From Prochlorococcus sp. AG-418-C09 (GTDB lineage: Bacteria; Cyanobacteriota; Cyanobacteriia; PCC-6307; Cyanobiaceae), in assembly GCA_003214355.1 (NCBI GenBank), contig QCLS01000002.1:1-64000 (forward strand): a stretch of 64,000 nt of DNA, in the 5' to 3' direction. The position numbers were made by a program, and so were the translations under genes. Below, in pieces: positions 9,246 through 17,276 of this stretch (position 1 is its first letter; the number at the start of each line of letters is the position of its first letter). The notes under the pieces were generated by a model. It was given only the letters and a program-made list of their open reading frames with translations, was not told the DNA's origin and did no database searches.

Positions 9246-11006
9246 GTGCTTAAATTTAAGTACAGATTAATATTCTTTGCACCACTTTTTATTTTATTTC
9301 TTTGGATAATTATCCCAATAGCAAATTTAATCAGAATAACTTTGACTTTTGATTTTCTTAATCAATATAGTCCTCAAAATAACTATACATATGAGATTCA
9401 CTCAACCGATAATGAAGTGATTAAAAAATTAAGCAAGAAATTTGATGTCTTTGACAATAAAGAAGAAATACCATATTTTTTAAAACTAGCATTCATTTCT
9501 TCAGAGGATAGAAGGTTTTATTTTCATAATGGGATTGATCTATTTGGATTATCTAGAGCAGTTCTGATTAATTTACGAAGTGGTTATATAAAAGAGGGTG
9601 GAAGCACAATTACCCAACAAGTATCAAGAATAATATTCCTAAATAATGAACTTAGTTTCAAAAGAAAACTACAAGAAATAATTATATCTTTAATAATTGA
9701 CTTGAAATATAGCAAAGAAGAAATTTTAAAAATTTATTTAAATAATATTCATTTAGGTTCAGGGGCTAATGGAGTAAATGAAGCTGCACAAATATATTTT
9801 GGCAAACTAATTAGTGAACTAACTTTGTCAGAAGTTGCTTTATTAGCAGGCCTGGCACCAGCACCATCTTTTTACTCCCCTTTTGAAAATTATGAATTAG
9901 CCATAAAGCAAAGAGATGAGGTTTTGATTTCTATGTATAAAAATCAATATATATCTTTAGATAAGCTTGAGGAAGCTCTATCAGAGAAAATAATACTAAA
10001 TGATGCTGTAGATAAAATAAATGATAAGTTATTGATTAGTTTTATTCTTGAAGAGGCTAATGAGAAGATAAACATTAATGAAATATTGCACTATGATAGG
10101 CACATAATAATAAAAACCAGTATAAACAAAGAATGGTATTTAGAGGCTCAAGAGCTATCTGGTTTTTTAGATCATACAAATACAGAAATAGGATTGATAT
10201 CAATTGAATCTAATACTGGTTTAATTAGAGTTATGATCACCGGAACTCCATCAAATATAAATGAGTTTAATAGAGTTACTTCTGCTATCAGACCATTGGG
10301 TTCAACATTTAAAATTATCCCTTATTTAGCAGCCTTAAAAGAAGGGAAAACTATTGAACATATATTTATCGATGACCCTACATGCTGGGATGATTATTGT
10401 CCAAATAATTTTGAAAGAATTTATAGAGGGGAGATATCAATGGTTGATTCTTTTAAATTTTCTTCAAATATTGTGCCCATAAAAATTGCTGAAGAAGTGG
10501 GATTAAAACAAATCATAAATCTCGCAAATTCCTTGGGGTTAGGTAATTATCAACAGCTAGAGGAGATCTATCCTTTAGCTATAGGAGCTTATGGAGATAG
10601 TCTTATAAATATTACGAATGTATATTCTGCAATTAATAATGATGGTTATTTATTAAGTCCTAGCATTATTGAAAGCATAGAATTTAATAATGGAGAATTA
10701 ATATGGGATCACAAATTAAATTCCCAAAAAATAATTGACAGTAATATAGTAATTGCAATTAATCAAATGCTTGAGCAAACAGTCTCTGAAGGCAGCGGAA
10801 TTGCTGCTTCAATAATTGGAGAAAAGATATACGGTAAAACAGGAACATCAGATAATAATAGAGACTTGTGGTTTATAGGATCGATTAAGAACTTAACAAC
10901 AGGTATATGGTTAGGGCATGATAATAATGATTCCTCGATTTTCTCCAGTGGAGATGCAGCTTACCTTTGGAAAACATTCATAAATAAGATAAAGGACAAT
11001 TTATAA
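9246..11006 (+). CDS. Class A penicillin-binding protein (transglycosylase/transpeptidase), compact
   Basis: Bifunctional peptidoglycan synthase anchored by one N-terminal helix (residues about 8-30). The GT51 transglycosylase domain has SSEDRRFYFHNGID with catalytic Glu87 and EGGSTITQQ (117-125). The transpeptidase domain has the nucleophile in STFK (Ser353), SSN (406-408) and KTGT (531-534). At 586 aa it is shorter than typical PBP1A/1B and lacks a C-terminal accessory domain, closer to a minimal PBP1C-like form. The start is GTG 2 bases after chlG, giving an unusual pigment and cell-wall operon. It is convergent with rsmB. Confidence 0.93.
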   Translation: MLKFKYRLIFFAPLFILFLWIIIPIANLIRITLTFDFLNQYSPQNNYTYEIHSTDNEVIKKLSKKFDVFDNKEEIPYFLKLAFISSEDRRFYFHNGIDLFGLSRAVLINLRSGYIKEGGSTITQQVSRIIFLNNELSFKRKLQEIIISLIIDLKYSKEEILKIYLNNIHLGSGANGVNEAAQIYFGKLISELTLSEVALLAGLAPAPSFYSPFENYELAIKQRDEVLISMYKNQYISLDKLEEALSEKIILNDAVDKINDKLLISFILEEANEKININEILHYDRHIIIKTSINKEWYLEAQELSGFLDHTNTEIGLISIESNTGLIRVMITGTPSNINEFNRVTSAIRPLGSTFKIIPYLAALKEGKTIEHIFIDDPTCWDDYCPNNFERIYRGEISMVDSFKFSSNIVPIKIAEEVGLKQIINLANSLGLGNYQQLEEIYPLAIGAYGDSLINITNVYSAINNDGYLLSPSIIESIEFNNGELIWDHKLNSQKIIDSNIVIAINQMLEQTVSEGSGIAASIIGEKIYGKTGTSDNNRDLWFIGSIKNLTTGIWLGHDNNDSSIFSSGDAAYLWKTFINKIKDNL

Positions 11007-11017
11007 AAAACGGATTT

Positions 11018-12370
11018 TCATCTAAATTTAATTATTGCAGCATAAAACCCATCTTTCTCATTATCTAAATCTGGTAATATTTGCTTCTCTTCAATTAGGA
11101 GAAGTTGTTTATTGTCTTCTATAAATTTTTTAATTAATAGATTATTTTCTGAAGGACAAATTGTACAAGTCGAATAAAGTAATGTTCCACTCTTTTTTAA
11201 TAGAGATAAATTACTTAATAATAATTCTTCTTGTATGGATCTAAGCTCATCAATTTTCTTCTTATTTAATGTCCATCTAGCATCTGGATTTCTTGATAAA
11301 GTGCCAATTCCTGAGCAAGGGGCATCAATCAATATCTTGTCAAAGTAACTTTCAAATTCTGGCTTTAAATTAACTAAATTTGTTGAATCTGCAGTTAAAA
11401 ATTTTATACTTTTTAAATTTAGTCTTTTTAAGTTCTGCGCCAAGATTCGCAACCTTTTTTCAGATCTATCAATTGCCCAAATTTCTCCTTGGTCATTTAT
11501 TAGTTCCGCAAGATGAGTAGTTTTAATACCTGGGGCAGCACAAGTATCGAGGATCTTTTCTCCCTTCTTAGGATTTAAGAGTGGTGCAATCCATTGAGAA
11601 GATCTATTTTGAACAACCCAATGACCTTCTTTATATCCTGGCAATTCCTTAATTGATCCAACTTTACCCTTAATTGTAATTGCATTATTTAAATTCTCTA
11701 TAGGTTCAGCTTTTATATTATTTACCTTAAAGTCCTTAAGACATGAACTAATGTCAGTTTTAAGAATATTAATTCTTAGATCAATTACTGGTTTTTTATT
11801 AAATGCTTTTGCAATTCTTTCTGCTTTAAAATCACCAAACCAATTAATCATTTCTTTTACTAACCAAGTTGGTAAGGATTCAAAATAAGAAATCCTATCA
11901 AGATTATTGTTTGGCACATAAGGTAAATTATCAAGATCTAATTTCTTTATTGCATTTCTTAAGATTGCATTAACCACTCCGGATAATCCTTGTAATTCTG
12001 AATTCTTTGCAATCTCAACAGTAGTAGAGATTGACGCAGGATGAGGGATTTTATCCATCTTTAGAATTTGATAAAGACCAATATGGAGAAGCCACCTTAA
12101 CTTAGGAGGTTGTTTAATATGAGATAATTTCGAAGTATGATCTATCCATAAATCAAGTAATTTTCTATATCTAATACAACCAAAAGACAATTCCGTAATA
12201 AAAGCGATGTCAACTGTCTTAAATTCGTAATTAGCTATTACTTTTTCCAATGCATGATCTGAAAAAGAACCTGCATTTACTCTTAATAAGATCTCCCATG
12301 ATGCTTTCCTTGTTAAGTATCCTTTAGCCAAAATTATCTTTAAAAGACTATCAACAATATAAATATACAA
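11018..12370 (-). CDS. rsmB: 16S rRNA (cytosine-967 C5)-methyltransferase
   Basis: RNA m5C methyltransferase of the Sun/RsmB family, 450 aa. The N-terminal ~140 residues form a NusB-like RNA-binding domain (TRKASWEILLRVNAGSFSDH). The C-terminal catalytic domain has the SAM motif DTCAAPGIKTTHLAEL (275-290) and the two catalytic cysteines in DAPCSG (Cys352) and YSTCT (Cys402). The listed start is a TTG; a second TTG at 12331 would give 437 aa and agrees better with the usual family start, so the N-terminus is uncertain. Confidence 0.92.
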   Translation of the reverse strand: MYIYIVDSLLKIILAKGYLTRKASWEILLRVNAGSFSDHALEKVIANYEFKTVDIAFITELSFGCIRYRKLLDLWIDHTSKLSHIKQPPKLRWLLHIGLYQILKMDKIPHPASISTTVEIAKNSELQGLSGVVNAILRNAIKKLDLDNLPYVPNNNLDRISYFESLPTWLVKEMINWFGDFKAERIAKAFNKKPVIDLRINILKTDISSCLKDFKVNNIKAEPIENLNNAITIKGKVGSIKELPGYKEGHWVVQNRSSQWIAPLLNPKKGEKILDTCAAPGIKTTHLAELINDQGEIWAIDRSEKRLRILAQNLKRLNLKSIKFLTADSTNLVNLKPEFESYFDKILIDAPCSGIGTLSRNPDARWTLNKKKIDELRSIQEELLLSNLSLLKKSGTLLYSTCTICPSENNLLIKKFIEDNKQLLLIEEKQILPDLDNEKDGFYAAIIKFR

Positions 12371-12382
12371 ATTTTTTTAAAT

Positions 12383-12535
12383 TTAAACTAAACTCTTTAG
12401 AGCTGAATTAATCCAAAAGAATCCTAAAACAGAAACTAAAGTAAGATTAAATCCTAAAAACAAATAAACATTCAAATTGTTTAAATTTTTTCTGGAAATT
12501 TCTAGATTAAGAAATTTAAATATATCTTTTTTCAT
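12383..12535 (-). CDS. Small single-helix membrane protein, 50 aa
   Basis: ATG-started ORF of 50 codons: a polar, basic N-terminus (MKKDIFKFLNLEISRKNLNN) followed by one hydrophobic helix of about 22 residues and a short tail ending ALKSLV. It lies in the 459-bp gap between the photolyase-related gene and rsmB, 7 bases downstream of another small ORF and 12 bases before the rsmB start. Tiny cytoplasm-facing basic plus single-helix proteins are typical of picocyanobacteria. No family was recognised; its coding status is supported by composition and spacing only. Confidence 0.55.
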   Translation of the reverse strand: MKKDIFKFLNLEISRKNLNNLNVYLFLGFNLTLVSVLGFFWINSALKSLV

Positions 12536-12543
12536 AGTAAATT

Positions 12544-12726
12544 CTATCTAAAAAGGCCAAGGGCAAACAATTTTGACATTCCATAATTAATTGATCTAGT
12601 CAACTTTATAGGAAAAAGTTCTTCTAATTTATAAAACTGAAATTGATGATTAGCTAAGCTGGACAATTCAGATAGAATTATCATTTTGGTTAATCTTATC
12701 TTCAAAGAAAGTATTCCTAGATTCAT
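12544..12726 (-). CDS. Hypothetical small protein, 60 aa
   Basis: ATG-started ORF of 60 codons with a mixed composition; the C-terminal part (YGMSKLFALGLF) is mildly hydrophobic. It precedes the 50-aa membrane protein by 8 bases on the same strand, which favours a small two-gene unit. I do not recognise it, and a chance ORF cannot be excluded in this AT-rich background. Confidence 0.35.
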   Translation of the reverse strand: MNLGILSLKIRLTKMIILSELSSLANHQFQFYKLEELFPIKLTRSINYGMSKLFALGLFR

Positions 12727-12829
12727 TTTTCAGATCTCATTTAGAAACTAAACTAACATTAAAATTTACATTACGTAATAATCTAATAATCTTTTAATTT
12801 TTCAAATACTTGTCACTTTAAATAAGATA

Positions 12830-14320
12830 TCAATTCAATTTATTTAAAAACTCTGTTGCGACTTTGATATGTATTTCTAACTTATGAGGATTCATTTTAT
12901 CCATATTTCTTGCCATCATAGATAATCTGTATTGATTCCTAAAAAAGTTCTCATGATCTTTTATAAATTTCCAAAATAATCCATCCCATATATTAACCCA
13001 ATCCCCATTCTTATAGTCAGACATCTTTTTTATATAATTAGAACTAGAAATATATGGCTTTGTAGAGAAAATACCTCCATCACTAAATTGACTCATTCCA
13101 TAAACATTAGGCACCATTACCCAATCATAAGAATCAATAAACATTTCCATAAACCACTTATATACTTCATCGGGATGTATTCGACATAAAAGCATGAAGT
13201 TTCCAATAATCATTAATCTTTCTATGTGATGGCAATATCCGAATTGAAGAACATTTTTAATGACATTATCAACTGGCTCAATTCCTGTAGTCGCATCATA
13301 AAAAGATTCAGGCATTGATTTATATTCAAAATTCCAGAAGTTTGTAGTACGCATTTGTGTCCCATATTTTTCATAAACTAAAGAAATAAATTCTCTCCAT
13401 CCAATTACTTGTCTTATAAATCCTTCCAAAGAATTGATTGGAATATTGTTTTTCTCACTAAATAATATTGCTTTTCTAACTATCTCCATTGGAGTTAAAA
13501 GACCAACATTTAAAATGGGTGATAACAGACTGTGCCATAAGAACTGACTATCCTTACTAATAGCATCTTCATAATCGCCGAATAGAAGAAATCTTTGCTC
13601 AAGAAATTCATTTAACCATTCATTAGCTTCTTTAAAAGTAGAAGGATAAAGAAAGCAATCACCTTTACCCCTGTACTTGAATCCTTTTTCATGAATAATC
13701 TTTTCGGCAGCAAGAACAAACCGATTTTTGGCTAATCTTTTGATTTCTGGTACAAATACATTTTTAGGTATTTTCTTTCGATTCTGTTCGTCAAAACTCC
13801 ACTTTCCTCCAATTGGTGATTGATCAGAATTTATCAAAATTTTATGGTCTTTTCTTTGATTCTCATAGAATCTACTCATCAAAGGTTTCTTTGAGTTCGC
13901 AAGAAATGAATTTCTCATTTGATAATTAGTTATAAACATTGGAGATTCAAAGACATTAATTTTTATTTTCAATTTCTCACAAAATTTCTTTAAACGTCTC
14001 ATTATTAAATAATCATGAGGATTAACAATATTGAGGACTCGACACTTATTTTCTAAATATTTGGATAAGTAATCAGTTGTGGAATATGAAGATTTATTTT
14101 CTATGTATAAAACTTTCCTACCTTGCTCTTTTAAATATTCCCTATAAGAATGCATTGATGCTTTTAAAAAAATTAATTTATTTTTATGAAAAACATATTT
14201 ATGATTTTTATCATTCCCAAAAAACAAAGAATCCTCTAATAAAAGAATATCGCAATCGCAGGAAAGCAAGGGATTTTCCTTAAAAAGCTGATTAGGAAAA
14301 ATAATTGAAATTTCTTTCAT
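12830..14320 (-). CDS. Photolyase-related protein (FeS-BCP/DPRP family) lacking the Fe-S cysteines
   Basis: 496-aa flavoprotein of the deoxyribodipyrimidine photolyase-related family (PF04244), which includes bacterial (6-4) photolyases. The N-terminal antenna-type domain reads IIFPNQLFKENPLL. The FAD domain contains EGFIRQVIGWREF (299-311), GYCHHIERLMIIGNF (361-375) and VPNVYGMSQFSDGG (403-416). In cluster-bearing homologues three cysteines lie after the SDY segment near the C-terminus. Here residues 434-450 read SDYKNGDWVNIWDGLFW with no Cys; only Cys363 and Cys379 remain nearby. The start overlaps the DUF2256 stop (ATGA). It probably acts in light-driven DNA repair. Confidence 0.88.
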   Translation of the reverse strand: MKEISIIFPNQLFKENPLLSCDCDILLLEDSLFFGNDKNHKYVFHKNKLIFLKASMHSYREYLKEQGRKVLYIENKSSYSTTDYLSKYLENKCRVLNIVNPHDYLIMRRLKKFCEKLKIKINVFESPMFITNYQMRNSFLANSKKPLMSRFYENQRKDHKILINSDQSPIGGKWSFDEQNRKKIPKNVFVPEIKRLAKNRFVLAAEKIIHEKGFKYRGKGDCFLYPSTFKEANEWLNEFLEQRFLLFGDYEDAISKDSQFLWHSLLSPILNVGLLTPMEIVRKAILFSEKNNIPINSLEGFIRQVIGWREFISLVYEKYGTQMRTTNFWNFEYKSMPESFYDATTGIEPVDNVIKNVLQFGYCHHIERLMIIGNFMLLCRIHPDEVYKWFMEMFIDSYDWVMVPNVYGMSQFSDGGIFSTKPYISSSNYIKKMSDYKNGDWVNIWDGLFWKFIKDHENFFRNQYRLSMMARNMDKMNPHKLEIHIKVATEFLNKLN

Positions 14321-14448
14321 TTCTTAGATCTTCTTATCTTGCATCTATTTGAACAATAAATTACATCATCCCAACAATATTTCCATTTTTTTCTCCATTC
14401 AAAAGTTCTATTACAAACTGGGCAAATTTTACTTGATAAGTTTTTCAA
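14317..14448 (-). CDS. DUF2256 zinc-ribbon protein
   Basis: 43-aa protein (TTG start at 14448) matching DUF2256: KICPVCNRTFEWRKKW at residues 8-23, then KYCWDDVIYCSNRCK. Cys9, Cys12, Cys25, Cys32 and Cys36 can form a small zinc knuckle; the CPVC and YCSNRC motifs are the family hallmark. It overlaps the photolyase start by ATGA and follows the TIGR03643 stop by 8 bases. DUF2256 genes commonly accompany photolyase-related genes, so it may serve the repair enzyme; no biochemical function is known to me. Confidence 0.82.
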   Translation of the reverse strand: MKNLSSKICPVCNRTFEWRKKWKYCWDDVIYCSNRCKIRRSKK

Positions 14449-14456
14449 ATTAAAAT

Positions 14457-14687
14457 CTATTTTTTGTGAATTGACTTAAAACGATCTGAAGACTTAAGAG
14501 ACCTATGCTTTGTTTTACGACCAGAAACACGCTCTCTCCAAATTTTAAAAGATTTTTCTTTAAGATGTTGTCTCATCAATTTGATAGCATCTTTTTCCTT
14601 TAATCCGAATTGAAATTCGATAGCTTCAAATGGAGTTCGGTCTTCCCAGCACATTTCTATAATTCTATCTATTTCTTTTATGTCCAT
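14457..14687 (-). CDS. TIGR03643 family protein
   Basis: 76-aa basic protein with the conserved start MDIKEIDRIIEMCWEDRTPF, the segment FQFGLKEKDAIKLMR and a Ser/Lys-rich tail (SGRKTKHRS). This matches TIGR03643, a helix-turn-helix-like small family found next to photolyase-related genes. It sits 3 bases after the DCC protein stop and 8 bases before DUF2256. Its exact role is unknown; DNA binding or a maturation role in the repair operon is inference. Confidence 0.8.
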   Translation of the reverse strand: MDIKEIDRIIEMCWEDRTPFEAIEFQFGLKEKDAIKLMRQHLKEKSFKIWRERVSGRKTKHRSLKSSDRFKSIHKK

Positions 14688-14690
14688 TTT

Positions 14691-15089
14691 TTAATTCACC
14701 TTTGAAAAATCAGAATTACATGATTTCAGTGTATTACCTCTTCCTGTTATTTTTAATCTATTTCTAGCCCAAAACCTGTAAAAAGCTCTGATGATGACTG
14801 AAATATAAGGAATCTTTGCGGGGGCATATAACCATGACATATCAATTAATTCATAAGCTAAAATAAGTACATCTAAGCCTTTAATTACATTCCCATTACT
14901 TAGGATTCCATGAAGGTTTGACATTGCGTCTTCGTAACTAATCTTTCCAAATTTTATTGATGAATAATCAGAATTACTTATGTCTACAAATTTAATAAAT
15001 TTTGATTTATCTTTTTCCTTTAGAAAGTTTACCTCTCTTAAGCATAAAGGACATTGACCATCATATAAGAAGGTAAGCTTATTTTTCAT
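14691..15089 (-). CDS. DCC-type thiol-disulfide oxidoreductase (DUF393)
   Basis: 132-aa protein with the family motif FLYDGQCPLCLREV (residues 8-21), where Cys13 and Cys16 form the DxxCxxC redox site, followed by a membrane-proximal aromatic segment SWLYAPAKIPYISVIIRAFYRFW. It is the first gene of the four-gene minus-strand operon ending in the photolyase-related protein. DUF393 members are thioredoxin-like; the substrate here is unknown. Confidence 0.88.
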   Translation of the reverse strand: MKNKLTFLYDGQCPLCLREVNFLKEKDKSKFIKFVDISNSDYSSIKFGKISYEDAMSNLHGILSNGNVIKGLDVLILAYELIDMSWLYAPAKIPYISVIIRAFYRFWARNRLKITGRGNTLKSCNSDFSKVN

Positions 15090-15273
15090 TTTTTTAATAG
15101 CCTAAAAACTTATTCAAAAAAATGTGGATCTTTTTTATAATCTAATTAACTATTTGATTTGAGTGTCTCTATAAAAAATAATTTTATTCTTAAATCTAAA
15201 TAAAACAAACTTTATAAAGCCTTAATATTATCCAATCCATTTTTTTATTAAATTGAATTATCTTATTAGTAAT

Positions 15274-15303
15274 AACCATTGATAAAGGGATACATCAATG
15301 GTT
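15274..15303. terminator. Perfect 10-bp inverted repeat, possible 3' hairpin
   Basis: AACCATTGAT (15274-15283) and ATCAATGGTT (15294-15303) are exact reverse complements around a 10-base loop. It begins 14 bases beyond the stop of the 67-aa minus-strand gene and has no long T-run on either side. A transcript-stabilising or termination hairpin for that gene is the simplest reading. The rest of the 228-bp gap to the DCC gene shows no ORF. Confidence 0.45.
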
Positions 15304-15317
15304 TGAATAAATCTTTG

Positions 15318-15521
15318 TTATTCATCTAAAAGATGTACACCTTCTCCAATATCTGATTTAAAGTCGCAATATTTTTCAAAAACTAATCCTACTTTTCTCA
15401 TTGATTCGCCTAATTCATCATTAAATTTTATCCAGTCATCAGAGCTTTGTTCTGGTAATGACCAACCTTGTGTCTCTACCATACTTGTTATTAAGGTATA
15501 GTCCCATTCTATGTAAGCCAT
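15318..15521 (-). CDS. Conserved hypothetical small acidic protein, 67 aa
   Basis: ATG-started, acidic, with no membrane segment. It reads like a folded helical protein (MAYIEWDYTLITSMVETQGW, later ELGESMRKVGLVFEKYCDF) and ends with VHLLDE. I do not recognise a named family. It is isolated: divergent from trmH upstream, with a hairpin just downstream. The balanced composition, unlike random AT-rich translation, supports coding. Confidence 0.65.
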   Translation of the reverse strand: MAYIEWDYTLITSMVETQGWSLPEQSSDDWIKFNDELGESMRKVGLVFEKYCDFKSDIGEGVHLLDE

Positions 15522-15690
15522 TTAAAACACGTAACTGACTAACAATTATAAACTATAATCACTTAAGAAAAGATTTATTGTATTTAGTTAGCTTGAATCA
15601 AAAAGAGATAATGATAATAAGTTAAAAGGAAATATTTTTATGGTTTAATTTGAAGATATTATTATAAATAATAGAGAAAATTGTTTTTTA

Positions 15691-16368
15691 ATGTCAGTAC
15701 TGCCTAGGAGATTTAATAAAATAAAAAAGGTTTTAGATTCGAGGATGCAGAATCTATCTGTTTTGGTTGAAGCTGTTAATAAGCCTCATAATCTTTCTGC
15801 CATTTTAAGAACATGCGATGCTGCTGGTGTTTTTGAGGCAAACTTCATATCAAATAAACAAAACGTTAAAACATATAATTCTACGGCGCAAGGAAGTCAG
15901 AAATGGTTAAAACTTAAAAACCATCAAGATTCAAAATCAGCAGTAAATTCACTAAAAGAAAAAGGTTTTAAATTATTTGGAACGACCTTAAATAAGAATT
16001 CAATTGACTATCGTGAATTAGACTATTCTGATAGCACATGTTTTGTTCTAGGTGCTGAGAAATGGGGCCTTAGTGAAGAGCTGATTTCACAAGTAGACGA
16101 GTGTATATTTATCCCAATGAATGGAATGGTTCAATCCTTAAATGTTTCTGTCGCGGCATCAGTTCTATTATTTGAAGCTGTTAGGCAAAGATACCATCAA
16201 GGACTAATTCCACTTAAGGGAGAAGGCCTAGAAAAAAATTTATATAAAAAAACTTTATTTGAATGGTGTTACCCAGAATTAATAAATCACTATAAAAGTT
16301 CTGCTTTAAGTTACCCAGAATTAAAAGAAAATGGAGAAATCTGTAAATCAGATTTCAATAAAGATTAA
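15691..16368 (+). CDS. trmH: tRNA (guanosine-18 2'-O)-methyltransferase
   Basis: SPOUT-class RNA ribose methyltransferase of 225 aa. All three SpoU motifs are clear: KPHNLSAILRTCDAAGVFEA (motif 1, with the Asn and Arg used in RNA binding and catalysis), FVLGAEKWGLSEEL (motif 2) and IPMNGMVQSLNVSVAASVLL (motif 3). TrmH members of this size methylate Gm18 in the tRNA D-loop. The gene stands alone and is directly convergent with the ABC permease; the two stop codons abut. Confidence 0.92.
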   Translation: MSVLPRRFNKIKKVLDSRMQNLSVLVEAVNKPHNLSAILRTCDAAGVFEANFISNKQNVKTYNSTAQGSQKWLKLKNHQDSKSAVNSLKEKGFKLFGTTLNKNSIDYRELDYSDSTCFVLGAEKWGLSEELISQVDECIFIPMNGMVQSLNVSVAASVLLFEAVRQRYHQGLIPLKGEGLEKNLYKKTLFEWCYPELINHYKSSALSYPELKENGEICKSDFNKD

Positions 16369-17199
16369 TTATTTTTTTATTTCAAGTCCCTCTCCAATAA
16401 ATGATAATCCTAAAACAAGCATAAACATTGCTAATCCTGGAAACAAAGCAGTCCACCAAATTCCTGTGGGTAAAACTTTTAAGGCAAGATTAAGATCCCC
16501 TCCCCATTCAGGCACATCTGCAGGAACTCCTAAACCTAAAAAGCCTAAACTTCCTAATACTAAAACAGCATCAGCAGCATTAAGAGTCAACAGAATAGGC
16601 AAAGGCGTTAACACATTAGGTAAAATATATTTAAAAATAATTCTGACAAAATTTGCCCCAGAGATATTGGCTGCTTCAACAAAAGTTTCATATTTAATTA
16701 AAAATGTCTGATTTCTAATTACTCTGAAATATTGAGGAGAGTAAACAATACACAAAGCAAACGCTGCATTTAAAATTCCTTTACCTAAAACAAATGCCAT
16801 TACGACTGATAAAAGAATTACCGGTATTGCAAAAATAGTATCCATTATTAGAGATAATGACTTATCCAAAATCCCACCAAAATATCCACTTATTAGACCT
16901 AATGGGAGTCCTATAATGATGGAAAAGAACATCGATAAGAATACTATTTCAAGAGCAATGGAAGATCCTTTCAAAGTTCTTATACAAACATCTCTACCTA
17001 AACGATCAGTGCCACATAAATGCTCTAGAGAAGGAGGTGCAGAAATCTGATTATTTATAGCTGAGCTAGAAAAATCAACCAGATTAAAGAATTCAACAGT
17101 TTGCATTAATATAACCACAAAAATATAAAGTATTAAAATTAGGAATCCAATCTTCCTGATATTTCTTGATACTTGAATAGATGGGTTCATATGAATCAA
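16369..17199 (-). CDS. ABC transporter permease, peptide/nickel type (DppC-like)
   Basis: 276-aa inner-membrane permease with about six helices. The N-terminal helix is followed by a periplasmic segment containing EHLCGTDRLGRDVCIR, the hallmark of DppC/OppC permeases. The EAA-loop region reads VEAANISGANFVRIIFKYILP. No matching DppB, binding protein or ATPase gene is adjacent, so the rest of the transporter must be encoded elsewhere. The substrate is probably oligopeptide by family. Confidence 0.9.
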   Translation of the reverse strand: MIHMNPSIQVSRNIRKIGFLILILYIFVVILMQTVEFFNLVDFSSSAINNQISAPPSLEHLCGTDRLGRDVCIRTLKGSSIALEIVFLSMFFSIIIGLPLGLISGYFGGILDKSLSLIMDTIFAIPVILLSVVMAFVLGKGILNAAFALCIVYSPQYFRVIRNQTFLIKYETFVEAANISGANFVRIIFKYILPNVLTPLPILLTLNAADAVLVLGSLGFLGLGVPADVPEWGGDLNLALKVLPTGIWWTALFPGLAMFMLVLGLSFIGEGLEIKK

Positions 17200-17276
17200 A
17201 TCAATCTAAATTAATTATTTAAAATATAACCTTTCTTTAAATAACTAAATAGGTACTTGTTTGAAATCTGAAACCA

